45,872 nt of DNA from Rhodospirillaceae bacterium (GTDB lineage Bacteria; Pseudomonadota; Alphaproteobacteria; Dongiales; Dongiaceae). The stretch covers positions 1-45,872 of the forward strand of contig JAEUKV010000026.1 of assembly GCA_016794165.1 (NCBI GenBank). Reading direction: 5' to 3'. Positions 16,436-25,996 of this stretch are shown one piece after another (the stretch's first letter is position 1; the number at the start of each line of letters is the position of its first letter). Below the pieces are notes generated by a model that made no database searches, was not told where the DNA came from, and worked only from the letters and a program-made list of their open reading frames with translations. Made by a program: the position numbers and the translations under genes.

Positions 16436-17566
16436 ATGAACTGGAACCGCAACGGCATGACCGGTCAGGTCGCTCCTATCCTCGACATCCGAGATATCCG
16501 AAAGAGTTTCGGCGCCTACCAGGCGCTCAAGGGTGTCTCGTTGTCCGTGGCGCCGGGCGAGTTCCTGGCCTTGGTCGGGCCGTCGGGTTGCGGCAAGACG
16601 ACACTCCTCAAGCATGTGGCCGGGTTCGAGGAGCCGGATTCCGGCGCCATCGCCATCGACGGCCAGGACATGCTGGGGGTGCCCGCGGCCGCCCGGCCCA
16701 CCAGCATGGTGTTCCAGAAGCTGGCGCTGTTTCCGCACATGAGTGTTGCTGACAATATCGGATTTCCGCTCAAGCTGCGGAAGGTCGACGCAGGCACGAT
16801 CGCCAAACGCGTGATGGCGATGATCGAGCTCATGCAGCTGAAGCCGGAATACCTCACCCGGTTCCCGCGCCAGCTTTCGGGTGGCGAGCAGCAGCGCGTG
16901 GCGCTGGCGCGCTCGATGATCTCGGAACCCAAGCTGCTGCTGCTCGACGAGCCGCTCTCGGCCCTCGACGTGAAGTTGAAGAAGGTGCTGCAGGCAGAAC
17001 TGAAGCGGCTCCACCGCAGCGTCGGCGTCACCTTCGTGCATGTGACCCACGATCTCGAAGAAGCGATGATGCTGGCCGACCGCATCTGCGTCATGCGGGC
17101 GGGCGAGATCCTGCAGGTGGGCCAGCCAAACGACATCTACTACAGGCCGGCGGATGCGTTTGTGGCCGGATTCATCGGGGACACCAATCTGCTGCCGGTC
17201 GAGATACGCAGCGTCGATGCCGCAGGCGCCGCCGTCGCGGCCCCAGGTATCTTCGGCGAGGCGCGCATCTCCGCAGCGCTGATGGCACCGGGTTTGCTGG
17301 CGGGGCCGGCGCAGCTGATGGTGCGGCCGGAGCTTCTGGCGCCGCTTGAGAGTGACGGGCGCGCCGATTTCGAACTCGATGCCAGGGTGAGCGAGATCTT
17401 CTCCAAGGGCGGCACGGTGCAGTACCGTGCCCAGCTCACGGACGGCAGCCCGCTCATCTTCGAACTGGCCGGATCTTCCACCCAGCCGGCCGGGATTGGC
17501 GAAACCATCCGTCTTGGTTTCGCCAATCGCGATATCTACCTCTTCCAGGGCGGGAACGCCGGATGA
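16436..17566 (+). CDS. Polyamine-type ABC transporter ATP-binding protein (PotA-like)
   Basis: 376 residues from 16436; the Met at 16457 is an equally plausible start, since neither has a clear ribosome site. It has Walker A GPSGCGKTT, Q-loop MVFQKLALFPHMSV, signature LSGGEQQRVALARS, Walker B LLLLDEPLSALD and H-loop VHVTHDLEEA. After about residue 240 a TOBE-type regulatory domain follows (FIGDTNLLPVEI, LMVRPELLAPL), as in PotA, CysA and MalK relatives. The stop overlaps the next permease start (ATGA). It should power the PotB/PotC-like permeases encoded after it. Confidence 0.92.
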   Translation: MNWNRNGMTGQVAPILDIRDIRKSFGAYQALKGVSLSVAPGEFLALVGPSGCGKTTLLKHVAGFEEPDSGAIAIDGQDMLGVPAAARPTSMVFQKLALFPHMSVADNIGFPLKLRKVDAGTIAKRVMAMIELMQLKPEYLTRFPRQLSGGEQQRVALARSMISEPKLLLLDEPLSALDVKLKKVLQAELKRLHRSVGVTFVHVTHDLEEAMMLADRICVMRAGEILQVGQPNDIYYRPADAFVAGFIGDTNLLPVEIRSVDAAGAAVAAPGIFGEARISAALMAPGLLAGPAQLMVRPELLAPLESDGRADFELDARVSEIFSKGGTVQYRAQLTDGSPLIFELAGSSTQPAGIGETIRLGFANRDIYLFQGGNAG

Positions 17567-18435
17567 GCGCGGTGATCGACCGCAGCTGGCGCGATCCGGC
17601 GTTGCTGGGAAAGGCCCTGCCCGCCGTGCTGCTGCAAACCACCTGCTTCCTCGCCCCCTTGCTGATGACCATCGCCCTCACCTTCCAGCGGACGCGGGAT
17701 TTCCAGCTCAGCTGGACATGGTCGCTCCATACCTGGACGGATGTTTTCACCAAGGCACATTACTGGACCATCCTCGGCCATACCCTGTTCATGGCGACGC
17801 TCTGCGTGGCGCTCTGCCTGCTGATCGCCTTTCCCGTGGCCTATGCGCTGGCCAGCCGGCTGCGCGCCTTCCAGAACCACGTGAAGGTGCTCATCACCTT
17901 CGCCTTCCTCACCGATGCGACGCTGAAGACTTTCGGCTGGGTGCTTTTTCTCGACAAGAACGGTGCCGCCAATTATCTCGCCCGTGGCCTCGGCTTCGAG
18001 GGCGACGCGGTCAATATCCTCTTCACCGATTGGGCCACCATGCTGGGCATGGTCTACAACCTGCTGGCCTTCGCCATCTTCACCATCTATCTCTCGATCG
18101 ACGAGATCGACCGCTCGCTGGTCCTCGCCGCCTATGACGCCGGCGCCTCCAAGTTCCGCGCCTTCTGGGAGGTGACCCTGCCGCTGGCGCGGCCCGGCAT
18201 CTGGGCCGGCGCGGTGCTCATCTTCCTGCTCGCCGTGGGCGTCTTCCTGGAGCCCAAGGTGCTGGGCGGCGGCAAGTCGCCGATGTCGGCCGAGCTGATC
18301 CGCCAGACCTTCGAAACGCGGGTCAACTGGCCGCTGGGCGCAGCGCTCACCATGGTGCTGATGACGGTGGCGGTCTTCGTGGTGCTGCTGTTCAACCGGG
18401 TCTACAGCCTCAAGCGACACTTGGGGCCGGCATGA
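17563..18435 (+). CDS. Polyamine-type ABC transporter permease (PotB-like)
   Basis: 290 residues with about six hydrophobic segments. The first follows the charged N-terminus (VLLQTTCFLAPLLMTIALTF) and the last is TMVLMTVAVFVVLLFNRVY. The inner-membrane EAA loop that contacts the ATPase is visible as AAYDAGASKFRAFWEVTLPL followed by RPGIWAG, in the second half. Its position between the PotA-like gene (4-base overlap) and the second permease (4-base overlap) marks it as the first membrane subunit of the importer. Confidence 0.9.
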   Translation: MSAVIDRSWRDPALLGKALPAVLLQTTCFLAPLLMTIALTFQRTRDFQLSWTWSLHTWTDVFTKAHYWTILGHTLFMATLCVALCLLIAFPVAYALASRLRAFQNHVKVLITFAFLTDATLKTFGWVLFLDKNGAANYLARGLGFEGDAVNILFTDWATMLGMVYNLLAFAIFTIYLSIDEIDRSLVLAAYDAGASKFRAFWEVTLPLARPGIWAGAVLIFLLAVGVFLEPKVLGGGKSPMSAELIRQTFETRVNWPLGAALTMVLMTVAVFVVLLFNRVYSLKRHLGPA

Positions 18436-19265
18436 CGGGCTATCCCCAGCCCACTCCCTGGCTCAACGCGCGCGCCGAGGCGCGGCTGGCCGATGTGCTG
18501 CTCTACGGTGCCACCGGGGCAGTGCTGCTCTTCTTCTACATCCCGATCTTCACCCTCATCGCCTTTTCCTTCCAGGAGGGCCGGTTCCTCACCTTGCCGT
18601 TCGAGGGCTTCTCGCTGCGCTGGTATGGCGAGCTTTTCCGCAACAGCAACGCCGGAAACGCGCTGTGGAACTCGACCCTCATTGCCGTGGTGGCAATGGT
18701 CTTTGCCACCCTCATCGGCACGCTGGCGGCCATCGTCGCCGTGCGCTACCGCTTCCGCCTGCGGATCCCCTTTACCGGACTTGCCGCGGCACCGCTCGCC
18801 TTCCCGCAATTGCTGCTGGGGATCGTGCTGCTGCTCTGGTTCTCGGTCTTGGGGCGCCAGTTCAATTTCAACACCGGGCTGGTTACCGCCATCATCGGAC
18901 ATGTGGTCTACATCGCCCCCTTCGCCATGGTGATCGTGGCGGTGCAGGTGTTCAATTTCGACGCCACCCTCGAGGACGCGGCCAGGGATTGCGGCGCCAG
19001 CAATTGGGCGGTCTATCGCTACATCACCCTGCCGCTGCTCTGGCCGGGAATCTTCTCGGCGGCGATCTTTTCCTTCCTGCTCTCCTGGGGCAATTTCTAC
19101 CTGACCTACAGCCTCTCCGGTGCGGCGCGCACGCTGCCCACCTTCGTCTTTTCCGGTATCGCCACTGGCTCCTCGCCGCTCTATCCCGCCATCGCCACGG
19201 TCGTGTTCATCCCCGGCATCCTGCTGGTGATCCTGGCCGATCGGATGCGGCGGCGGGCGGCGTAG
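18432..19265 (+). CDS. Polyamine-type ABC transporter permease (PotC-like)
   Basis: 277 residues, multi-spanning. It starts MTGYPQPTPWLNARAEARLA, then LLFFYIPIFTLIAFSFQEGR as the first membrane segment. The EAA loop is DAARDCGASNWAVYRYITLP with LLWPGIFSA following. The pattern RWYGELFRNSNAGNALWNS is typical of PotC/PotI relatives. It is the last gene of the transporter operon; 61 bases separate it from mutS, which has its own weak leader, so co-transcription with mutS is possible but not shown. Confidence 0.9.
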   Translation: MTGYPQPTPWLNARAEARLADVLLYGATGAVLLFFYIPIFTLIAFSFQEGRFLTLPFEGFSLRWYGELFRNSNAGNALWNSTLIAVVAMVFATLIGTLAAIVAVRYRFRLRIPFTGLAAAPLAFPQLLLGIVLLLWFSVLGRQFNFNTGLVTAIIGHVVYIAPFAMVIVAVQVFNFDATLEDAARDCGASNWAVYRYITLPLLWPGIFSAAIFSFLLSWGNFYLTYSLSGAARTLPTFVFSGIATGSSPLYPAIATVVFIPGILLVILADRMRRRAA

Positions 19266-19326
19266 GTCGGGGCCCGAGAATCACCGCCCCTAGCGAATCC
19301 CCGGAGCCGGTGCTAAGCCTGCGGCC

Positions 19327-22011
19327 ATGCATGACGACGCCGCCAACAGCCCCGTAGGACAGCCGCAATGGGCGCGTGACTCGGCCGATGCGACGCCGAT
19401 GATGGCGCAGTATCTGGCGGCCAAGCGGCAGCACCCGGATGCGCTGCTGTTCTACCGCATGGGCGATTTCTACGAGATGTTCTTCGAGGACGCGGTGAAG
19501 GCTTCGGCCGCCCTCGACATAGCACTCACCAAGCGCGGCAAGCATGCCGGCGACGACATCCCCATGTGCGGCGTGCCGGTCCATGCCCATGAGGCCTATC
19601 TTTCCAAGCTGGTGCGCCAGGGCTTCCGGGTGGCGGTGTGTGAACAGGTCGAGGACCCGGCAGAAGCGAAGAAGCGCGGGTCGAAATCGGTTGTCAACCG
19701 CGCTGTCACTCGCATCGTGACCCCGGGTACGCTCACCGAGGATGCGCTCCTCGAGGCGCGACGGCACAATTTCCTCTGCGCCCTCGCCGAGGCCGGCGGC
19801 GGGCTCGGCCTTGCCTGGGTCGACATCTCGACCGGCAGCTTCTTCGTGCAGCAGGCGGATGAGCGCGACCTCGCCGCCCTTCTCGCCCGGCTCGATCCGA
19901 CCGAGATCCTGCTGCCCGACCGGCTGCTGGCGCGGCCCGGCCTGTTCGAGGTCTTCGCCGATTACAAGATGCGCCTCTCGCCGCTCCCCTCGGCGCGGTT
20001 CGACAGCGACAATGCGCGGAAAAGGCTGGAGCGGTTTCTCGGCACGGCAACACTCGATTCCTTTGGCAGTTTCACCCGCGCCGAAGTGGCGGCGATGGGG
20101 GCCGTGCTGGATTACGTGGAACTCACCCAGCAAGGCCGCATTCCGCGCCTCTCGCCCCCGTCGCGCATGCTGGACGGCGCTTTCATGGAAATCGACGCCG
20201 CCACCAGGCGCAATCTGGAGCTTGCCCGGAACCTTTCCGGCGAGCGGCAGGATTCGCTGCTGGCCAGCCTCGATCGCAGCCTCACCGGGGGCGGCGGGCG
20301 GCTGCTCGCCGACTGGCTGGCGGCCCCCCTCACCGATCCGGGCGCCATCCATGCGCGGCTGGATGCGGTGGCGCATCTGGTGGCGGCGGACGACCTCCGG
20401 CGCGATCTCCGCGAGGCCCTGCGCCAGGTGCCGGATCTCGAACGTGCCCTCTCGCGGCTCACCGCTGGCCGCGGCGGCCCGCGCGATCTCGCCGCGATCC
20501 GGGACGGGCTGGCGGCGAGCGTCGAATTCCGGCGACTCATCGCGGCGCCGCGTCTCGATGCCGCCCCCGACCTGCTGCGGGAGGCTGCCGCGGATCTCGG
20601 CCATCACACGGAACTGGTCGAACGTCTTGCCCGCGCGCTCGCCGAGGAGCTGCCGCTGCTTGTCCGCGACGGCGGCTTCATCGCCAGGGGCTATCTCGCC
20701 GAGCTCGACGAATTGCGCGGCCTCAAGGAGGATTCCCGCTCCCTCATCGTGGCGCTGGAGACGCGGCTCAAGGCCGAGACCGGCATCGCGGCGCTGAAGA
20801 TCCGCCACAACAATGTGATCGGCTATTACATCGAAGTGACACCCCAGAACGCCGACAAGCTGAAAGGGGATGCGCGCTTCATACACCGCCAGAGCATGGC
20901 CAATGCCATGCGCTTCTCGACCGGCGAGCTCGCGGAACTGGAGAGCCGCATCGTCCATGCCGGCGACCGCGCACTCGCCCTCGAACTCAAGCTGTTCGAG
21001 GATCTGGTGGCCGACGTGGTGGCGCGGGCGGAACCGATCGCGCTGGCTGCCGCCGCCCTGGCGCTCATCGATGTCACGGCCGCCCTTGCCGAACGGGCGC
21101 GGGAAGGCGATTGGGCGCGGCCGGAGATCACGACCGATACCGATTTTGCGATCAAGGGCGGGCGGCACCCAGTGGTGGAGGCGGCACTGGCGCGCGCGCA
21201 AGGCGGCGCCTTCGTCGCCAATGATTGCGATCTCTCCGACGACCGGCGCCTGTGGCTGGTCACGGGACCCAATATGGCCGGCAAGTCGACCTTCCTGCGG
21301 CAGAATGCGCTCATCGCGATCCTTGCCCAGATGGGCAGCTTCGTCCCGGCGGCATCGGCGCGGATCGGCATCGTCGACCGGCTGTTCAGCCGCGTGGGGG
21401 CGGCCGACGATCTCGCTCGCGGTCGCTCCACCTTCATGGTCGAGATGGTGGAGACGGCGGCGATCCTCAACCGCGCGACGGCGCGCTCGCTGGTAATCCT
21501 CGACGAGATCGGGCGCGGCACTGCGACCTTCGACGGCCTCTCCATCGCCTGGGCCTGTCTGGAGCATCTTCACGAGGTGAATGCTTCCCGCGCGCTCTTT
21601 GCCACCCATTACCATGAGCTGACGCGGCTTGCCGGCAGGCTGCCCGCCTTGAAGCCCTATACGATGCGTGTGATGGAGTGGCAGAACGAGGTGAAGTTCC
21701 TCCACGAGATCGGGCCGGGTGCGGCCGACCGCTCCTACGGCATCCATGTGGCGAAGCTGGCCGGCCTGCCCGCCGCCGCCATCCACCGCGCCGAGGAGGT
21801 CCTCTCGACCCTGGAGAAGGGCGATCAGGCGGGGGCACTTACCCGCCTAGCTGACGACTTGCCCCTCTTCTCCGTGCAGGCGCCTTCCACCGCTGCGATC
21901 CAGGCGGAGAGCGCCGTCGAGGACGCGCTCAAAGGCATCAACCCCGACGAGCTCTCGCCAAAGGAAGCGCTGGAACAGCTTTACCGGCTGCGGGGTTTGC
22001 TCAAGGGCTGA
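19327..22011 (+). CDS. mutS: DNA mismatch repair protein MutS
   Basis: 894 residues, full length. The mismatch-reading Phe-x-Glu is in [12 protein letters not shown] near residue 46. The connector, lever and clamp regions follow ([20 protein letters not shown]). The ATPase has Walker [10 protein letters not shown] near 648-656, [20 protein letters not shown], Walker [19 protein letters not shown], and [11 protein letters not shown]. The C-terminal helix-turn-helix and tail [19 protein letters not shown] are present. MutS binds base mismatches as a dimer and recruits MutL. The start is the ATG at 19327. It is a core gene between two transporter operons. Confidence 0.97.
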   Translation: MHDDAANSPVGQPQWARDSADATPMMAQYLAAKRQHPDALLFYRMGDFYEMFFEDAVKASAALDIALTKRGKHAGDDIPMCGVPVHAHEAYLSKLVRQGFRVAVCEQVEDPAEAKKRGSKSVVNRAVTRIVTPGTLTEDALLEARRHNFLCALAEAGGGLGLAWVDISTGSFFVQQADERDLAALLARLDPTEILLPDRLLARPGLFEVFADYKMRLSPLPSARFDSDNARKRLERFLGTATLDSFGSFTRAEVAAMGAVLDYVELTQQGRIPRLSPPSRMLDGAFMEIDAATRRNLELARNLSGERQDSLLASLDRSLTGGGGRLLADWLAAPLTDPGAIHARLDAVAHLVAADDLRRDLREALRQVPDLERALSRLTAGRGGPRDLAAIRDGLAASVEFRRLIAAPRLDAAPDLLREAAADLGHHTELVERLARALAEELPLLVRDGGFIARGYLAELDELRGLKEDSRSLIVALETRLKAETGIAALKIRHNNVIGYYIEVTPQNADKLKGDARFIHRQSMANAMRFSTGELAELESRIVHAGDRALALELKLFEDLVADVVARAEPIALAAAALALIDVTAALAERAREGDWARPEITTDTDFAIKGGRHPVVEAALARAQGGAFVANDCDLSDDRRLWLVTGPNMAGKSTFLRQNALIAILAQMGSFVPAASARIGIVDRLFSRVGAADDLARGRSTFMVEMVETAAILNRATARSLVILDEIGRGTATFDGLSIAWACLEHLHEVNASRALFATHYHELTRLAGRLPALKPYTMRVMEWQNEVKFLHEIGPGAADRSYGIHVAKLAGLPAAAIHRAEEVLSTLEKGDQAGALTRLADDLPLFSVQAPSTAAIQAESAVEDALKGINPDELSPKEALEQLYRLRGLLKG

Positions 22012-22194
22012 TCTGGGTGTGAAATATCGCCTTCGTGAGGACGCCTGACATCCCGCATCCTGCTAGAAAATATATTAAATTTCAATGGATAAGGAATAAT
22101 TCCAGCAGGGCCATTGCGGGCCGCCCGAACGCCTGCCGTTAGAAAATTAAACATCTGAGAGAGATTAAATCACCTAAATACGCACGATACTGGA
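22012..22194. other. AT-rich intergenic leader upstream of the sulfate transporter
   Basis: The 242 bases between mutS and the sulfate-binding-protein gene are clearly richer in A and T than their surroundings. They contain AAAATATATTAAATTT near 22065-22081 and a short perfect dyad GGAAT-A-ATTCC at 22093-22103. No open frame of note is present. Regulation by sulfur supply through a CysB- or Cbl-like activator is possible, but no confirmed site can be named. Confidence 0.35.
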
Positions 22195-22223
22195 TTGAAT
22201 ATGATTTGGCGAATGCATATCAA
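22195..22223 (+). promoter_or_regulatory. Candidate sigma-70 promoter of the sulfate transport operon
   Basis: TTGAAT at 22195-22200 and TATCAA at 22218-22223 are separated by 17 bases and lie about 30 bases before the ATG at 22254; CGGAG at 22241-22245 would be the ribosome site. Both hexamers match consensus at four to five positions. Experimental start-site data are absent. Confidence 0.4.
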
Positions 22224-22253
22224 TTGTGTGAATTCAACTTCGGAGTATCACAC

Positions 22254-23294
22254 ATGTCTTTGCGTAATCTGGCGCGCCTCGGGCTGACGGCGCTGTTTCT
22301 CACGGGTCTGGTGGCGGGCGGGGTGCGGGCGCAGGCCGAGGAAGTGGCTGCCGTCTCGCCCTCCGGGATCCTCAACGTCTCCTATGACGTGGGCCGCGAG
22401 CTCTTTGCCGAGCTCAATCCGGTCTTCCAGCGGCAATGGCTGGAGAAGACCGGCGCCGAGGTCACGGTCGACCAGTCCCATGGCGGCACCTCGAAACAGG
22501 CGCGCTCCATCCTCGAGGGCCTGCAGGCCGATGTGGTGACCTTCAACCAGGTGACCGATGTCCAGCTGCTGCACGACAAGGGCGGGCTCATTCCGGCGGA
22601 TTGGCAGGCGAAATTCCCGAACCGCAGCTCGCCCTTCTATTCGCTGCCCGCCTTCCTGGTTCGCGCCGGGAACCCGAAGAACATCCAGGATTGGGACGAT
22701 CTCATCCGCGACGACGTCGCTGTGATCTTCCCCAATCCCAAGACCTCCGGCAATGCCCGCTATACCTATCTCGCGGCCACGGCCTATGCGCTGGAGAAAT
22801 TCGCCGGCGACCAGGCGCTGGCGACCGAATTCGTGAAGAAGATCTTCGCCCGGGTGCCGGTGTTCGATGCCGGCGGGCGTGCCTCCACCACCACCTTCGT
22901 GGAGCGCGAGATGGGCGACGTGCTCATCACCTTCGAAGCCGAGGTGCAGGGCATCCGCAAGGAATTCGGCGCCGACCGGTTCGAGGCGGTGACACCGAGC
23001 GTCAGCCTGCTGGCGGAGTTTCCGGTGGCCGTGGTGGACAAGGTGGCCGAGAAGCGTGGCTCGCAGGCGGTCGCAACCGCCTATCTCGACTTTCTCTACT
23101 CGCCCGAGGCGCAGGACATCATCGCCAGCCATGCCTATCGGGTGACCGATGCCGGTGTCATGCAGCGCCATGCGGCGAACTTTCCCGAGGTACGGCTGGT
23201 GACGGCGGAGGATGTCTTCGGCGGCTGGGAGAAGATCGCCGCCGAGCATTTCGCCAGCGGCGGGCTGCTCGACCGGGCCTTCGTCAATCAATAG
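22254..23294 (+). CDS. sbp: Sulfate ABC transporter substrate-binding protein
   Basis: 346 residues from the ATG at 22254. An earlier in-frame start at 22206 would add residues ahead of the signal peptide and lacks a ribosome site. The signal peptide is about MSLRNLARLGLTALFLTGLV ending near VRAQA. The mature protein has LNVSYDVGRELFAELN, VTVDQSHGGTSKQARSI and VVTFNQVTDVQLL, the hallmarks of Sbp/CysP, with FPNPKTSGNARYTYLAA further on. It binds sulfate or thiosulfate in the periplasm and passes it to CysT/CysW, encoded next. Confidence 0.94.
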   Translation: MSLRNLARLGLTALFLTGLVAGGVRAQAEEVAAVSPSGILNVSYDVGRELFAELNPVFQRQWLEKTGAEVTVDQSHGGTSKQARSILEGLQADVVTFNQVTDVQLLHDKGGLIPADWQAKFPNRSSPFYSLPAFLVRAGNPKNIQDWDDLIRDDVAVIFPNPKTSGNARYTYLAATAYALEKFAGDQALATEFVKKIFARVPVFDAGGRASTTTFVEREMGDVLITFEAEVQGIRKEFGADRFEAVTPSVSLLAEFPVAVVDKVAEKRGSQAVATAYLDFLYSPEAQDIIASHAYRVTDAGVMQRHAANFPEVRLVTAEDVFGGWEKIAAEHFASGGLLDRAFVNQ

Positions 23295-23307
23295 GCATCG
23301 CACGGGC

Positions 23308-24195
23308 ATGAACGAGTTCGCCCAGACCATGGGAACCGCGACGCCGCCGGCATCCCGCCGGCGGCGTGGCTTCTTGAAGCGCGGGGTGATTCCCGGATTT
23401 GGCCTCACCTTCGGCCTCACCCTCGCTTATCTCGCGATCATCGTGCTGCTGCCGATCCTGGCGCTGGTCCTCAAGGCGGCCAGCCTCACCTTGGCGGAAT
23501 ACTGGGCGATTGTGTCCTCGCCGCGCGCCGTCGCCACCTACCGGCTCACCTTGAGCTCGGCGCTCCATGCCACGCTGATGAACGCGGTCATCGGCCTGCT
23601 GCTGGCCTGGGTGCTGGTGAACTACGACTTTCCCGGCCGCCGGCTGCTGGATGCGCTGGTCGATCTACCCTTCGCGCTCCCCACCGCGGTGGCGGGGATC
23701 AGCCTCACGGCATTGCTCGCCCCCAATGGCTGGCTCGGCCAGTTCCTGGCGCCGCTGGGAATCAAGGTCGCCTATGCCCAGCCCGGCATCGTCATCGCCA
23801 TGGCCTTCACCAGCCTGCCCTTCGTCGTGCGCACGGTGCAGCCGGTGCTCGAGGACATGGAGCCGGAAGCGGAGGAGGCCGGGATCATGCTGGGTGCGAG
23901 CGATTTCCAGATCTTCGCCCGAATCATCTTCCCGACCATCCTGCCGGCCTTCATCGCCGGTTGCGCGCTCGCTTTTGCGCGTTCCCTGGGTGAATTCGGC
24001 GCGGTCATCTTCATCGCCGGCAACCTCCCCATGCAGACCGAGATCACCGCGCTGCTGACCGTCATCCGTGTGGAGGAGTTCGACTACGCTGCGGCGGCGG
24101 CACTCGCCACGGTGATTCTGATGGCGGCCTTTGCCATGCTGTTTGTCGTCAACGGCATCCAGCTCTGGCAGCTGCGCTATCTGCGGGGGAACTGA
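23308..24195 (+). CDS. cysT: Sulfate ABC transporter permease CysT
   Basis: 295 residues from the ATG at 23308, 13 bases after the binding-protein stop; the upstream extension of the frame lies inside that gene. After a basic N-terminus (ASRRRRGFLKRGVIPG) six or so membrane segments follow, beginning LAYLAIIVLLPILALVLKAA. DLPFALPTAVAGISLTAL and the EAA-type loop EEAGIMLGASDFQIFARIIF are typical of CysT (CysU). Stop and cysW start share one base (TGATG). Together with CysW it forms the sulfate channel. Confidence 0.93.
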   Translation: MNEFAQTMGTATPPASRRRRGFLKRGVIPGFGLTFGLTLAYLAIIVLLPILALVLKAASLTLAEYWAIVSSPRAVATYRLTLSSALHATLMNAVIGLLLAWVLVNYDFPGRRLLDALVDLPFALPTAVAGISLTALLAPNGWLGQFLAPLGIKVAYAQPGIVIAMAFTSLPFVVRTVQPVLEDMEPEAEEAGIMLGASDFQIFARIIFPTILPAFIAGCALAFARSLGEFGAVIFIAGNLPMQTEITALLTVIRVEEFDYAAAAALATVILMAAFAMLFVVNGIQLWQLRYLRGN

Positions 24196-25070
24196 TGACG
24201 GGTCTCATCGGTGCCATCGAGGCGAACGTCCTGCCGACCCCTGGTGGCGGCGACCGGCAGGCGAAAAAACGCGTCGGTCAGAGCCCATGGGTGCGCCGCA
24301 CGCTCATCGCATCTGCCTTCCTGCTGGCCGCCCTCCTGCTGCTCCTGCCGGTGGTGGTCATTTTCGTCGAGGCACTGGGGCTGGGGCTCGGTGCCTATTT
24401 CGACGCGATCCTGGAACCCTCGACGCTGCACGCGGTGTTCCTCACCCTGCTCACGGCCGTGGTCGTGGTGCCAGTCAACATCGCCTTTGGTATCTCGGCC
24501 GCCTGGTGCATCACCCGTTTCGAGTTCACGGGCAAGAAACTGCTTATCACGGTGATCGAGATTCCGTTCTCGATCTCGCCGATCGTGGCCGGCGTCGCCT
24601 ATCTCTTCCTATATGGCAGCCAGGGGCTGCTGGGGCCGCTGCTGGCGGCGCATGACATCCAGATCATGTTCAGCCTGCCCGCCATCTTCCTGGCCTCCAT
24701 GTTCGTGACCTCGCCCTTCGTCGCGCGCGAGCTCATCGCCACCATGCAGGTGCAGGGCAATGAATACGAGGAGGCGGCGCTTTCCCTGGGTGCCAGCGGC
24801 TTCAGGACCTTTCTGCTGATCACCCTCCCCAACATGAAATGGGGTCTGCTCTACGGCGCGCTGCTGTGCAATGCCCGGGTGATGGGCGAGTTCGGCGCGG
24901 TCTCGGTGGTTTCGGGCAGCATCCGCGGTCAGACCAATACCCTGCCGCTGCAGATCGAGCTGCTGTTCAACGATTATTCGGCCGTGGGTGCCTTCGCCGC
25001 GGCGACCTTGCTCACCCTCTTGGCCCTCATCAGCCTCGCCGCCAAGCTGTGGCTGGAACGGCATCGCTGA
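24195..25070 (+). CDS. cysW: Sulfate ABC transporter permease CysW
   Basis: 291 residues. Membrane segments start at LIASAFLLAALLLLLPVVVI. IEIPFSISPIVAGVAYLFLY and the EAA loop EEAALSLGASGFRTFLLITL are CysW-like, and ARVMGEFGAVSVVSGSIRGQ is a strong CysW signature. A CysA ATPase gene would normally follow, but the next gene is an ArsR regulator with its own start region, so the ATPase must be encoded elsewhere. The nearest ATPase of the same subfamily in this window is the PotA-like gene at 16436-17566. Confidence 0.93.
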   Translation: MTGLIGAIEANVLPTPGGGDRQAKKRVGQSPWVRRTLIASAFLLAALLLLLPVVVIFVEALGLGLGAYFDAILEPSTLHAVFLTLLTAVVVVPVNIAFGISAAWCITRFEFTGKKLLITVIEIPFSISPIVAGVAYLFLYGSQGLLGPLLAAHDIQIMFSLPAIFLASMFVTSPFVARELIATMQVQGNEYEEAALSLGASGFRTFLLITLPNMKWGLLYGALLCNARVMGEFGAVSVVSGSIRGQTNTLPLQIELLFNDYSAVGAFAAATLLTLLALISLAAKLWLERHR

Positions 25071-25127
25071 CACGCCGGGTGCCCAGCACGATGCCGGACA
25101 ATTGGGCATCGGGAGGCTTGATTATCA

Positions 25128-25143
25128 GTAAGTGATAGCTTAC
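25128..25143. promoter_or_regulatory. Candidate ArsR-type operator
   Basis: GTAAG-N6-CTTAC is a perfect 5-bp-arm dyad ending 8 bases before the ATG of the ArsR-family gene at 25152. ArsR-type repressors usually bind AT-rich dyads of this kind over their own promoters. The identification rests on symmetry and position. Confidence 0.4.
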
Positions 25144-25151
25144 GGTTAGCC

Positions 25152-25472
25152 ATGAATGACCAATCAACCCTGCTTGCGGCCCTGACCGACCCCACCCGGC
25201 GCGCCATGCTCGACCTGTTGCGGGGCGGCGAGCGCTCGGTGGGTGAATTGGCCCGGGATTTGCCCGTCAGCCGGCCGGCGGTGTCGCAGCATCTCAGGTT
25301 GCTCAAGGATGCGGGTCTCGTTGCGGAACGGCGCGCCGGCACGCGACATTTCTTCCGGATCGATCCCGCCGGCCTCGGCGCATTGCGCGCCTATCTCGAC
25401 GGGTTGTGGACCGATGCGCTCGCCGCCTTCGCGCGGCAGGTCGAGAGCCGGGGGGAGGATGGCCATGATTGA
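25152..25472 (+). CDS. ArsR-family transcriptional regulator
   Basis: 106 residues, a winged-helix repressor. It starts MNDQSTLLAALTDPTRRAML, then LLRGGERSVGELARDLPVSR and PAVSQHLRLLKDAGLVAERR (recognition helix and turn), then a wing with GTRHFFRIDPAGL. The metal-binding ELCVCDL motif of arsenic and cadmium sensors is absent, so it belongs to the metal-independent group often paired with an SRPBCC (AHSA1) protein, exactly as here. The stop overlaps the next gene. It probably represses the pair through the dyad at 25128-25143. Confidence 0.92.
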   Translation: MNDQSTLLAALTDPTRRAMLDLLRGGERSVGELARDLPVSRPAVSQHLRLLKDAGLVAERRAGTRHFFRIDPAGLGALRAYLDGLWTDALAAFARQVESRGEDGHD

Positions 25473-25959
25473 GACCGACCCGCACGTGGTGCGTGAATTC
25501 GCCGTGCCGCCGATCCGCAAGGAACTGACGGTGAAGATTGATCAGGTGCGAGCCTTCGCTGCCTTCACCGCTGAGATCGACAACTGGTGGCCGCACAAAT
25601 CGCATTCGGTGTTTGAGGAGGGTTCCGCTGGCAACGGCATCGAGCCGCGCCTCGCCGGCCATTTCTACGAAACGTCGAACGACGGGGCGCGCGCCGTCAT
25701 CGGCATCGTCGCGGTGTGGGAACCACCCGCGCGCCTGACCTTTACCTGGCATCCCGGTCGCAGCATCGAGACTGCCCAGATCGTGGATCTGCGATTTACT
25801 GTAACGGGTGCCGGTACTCGTCTCGCCTTGACCCATGCCGGCTGGGAAAATCTGGGCGAGGAAGGAGCGGCGCGGCGCCAAATGTATGACGGCGGCTGGG
25901 ATCACGTCCTGCTGCATTGCTTCGGAACCTACGCCGACAAGCTGGCATCAACCGGATGA
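25465..25959 (+). CDS. SRPBCC (AHSA1-like) domain protein
   Basis: 164 residues from the ATG at 25465, which has GGGGGAGG six bases ahead; the ATG at 25459 is too close to that site. The protein has KELTVKIDQVRAFAAFTAEI, DNWWPHKSHSV, the tract RAVIGIVAVWEPPARLTFTW and a C-terminal DHVLLHCFGTYADKL helix: the START-like fold of the AHSA1 group, which makes a hydrophobic ligand cavity. It overlaps the ArsR-type gene by 8 bases. Such pairs are frequent in Proteobacteria, but the ligand is usually unknown. Confidence 0.85.
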   Translation: MIETDPHVVREFAVPPIRKELTVKIDQVRAFAAFTAEIDNWWPHKSHSVFEEGSAGNGIEPRLAGHFYETSNDGARAVIGIVAVWEPPARLTFTWHPGRSIETAQIVDLRFTVTGAGTRLALTHAGWENLGEEGAARRQMYDGGWDHVLLHCFGTYADKLASTG

Positions 25960-25996
25960 GGCGGCGCGCGGCGGGGAGAGATCTCGCCGATTTCGG

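Noticed and set aside
19207-21786. Long minus-strand open frame (about 860 codons) opposite mutS
   Set aside because: Antisense shadow of mutS with low-complexity composition and no family motifs.
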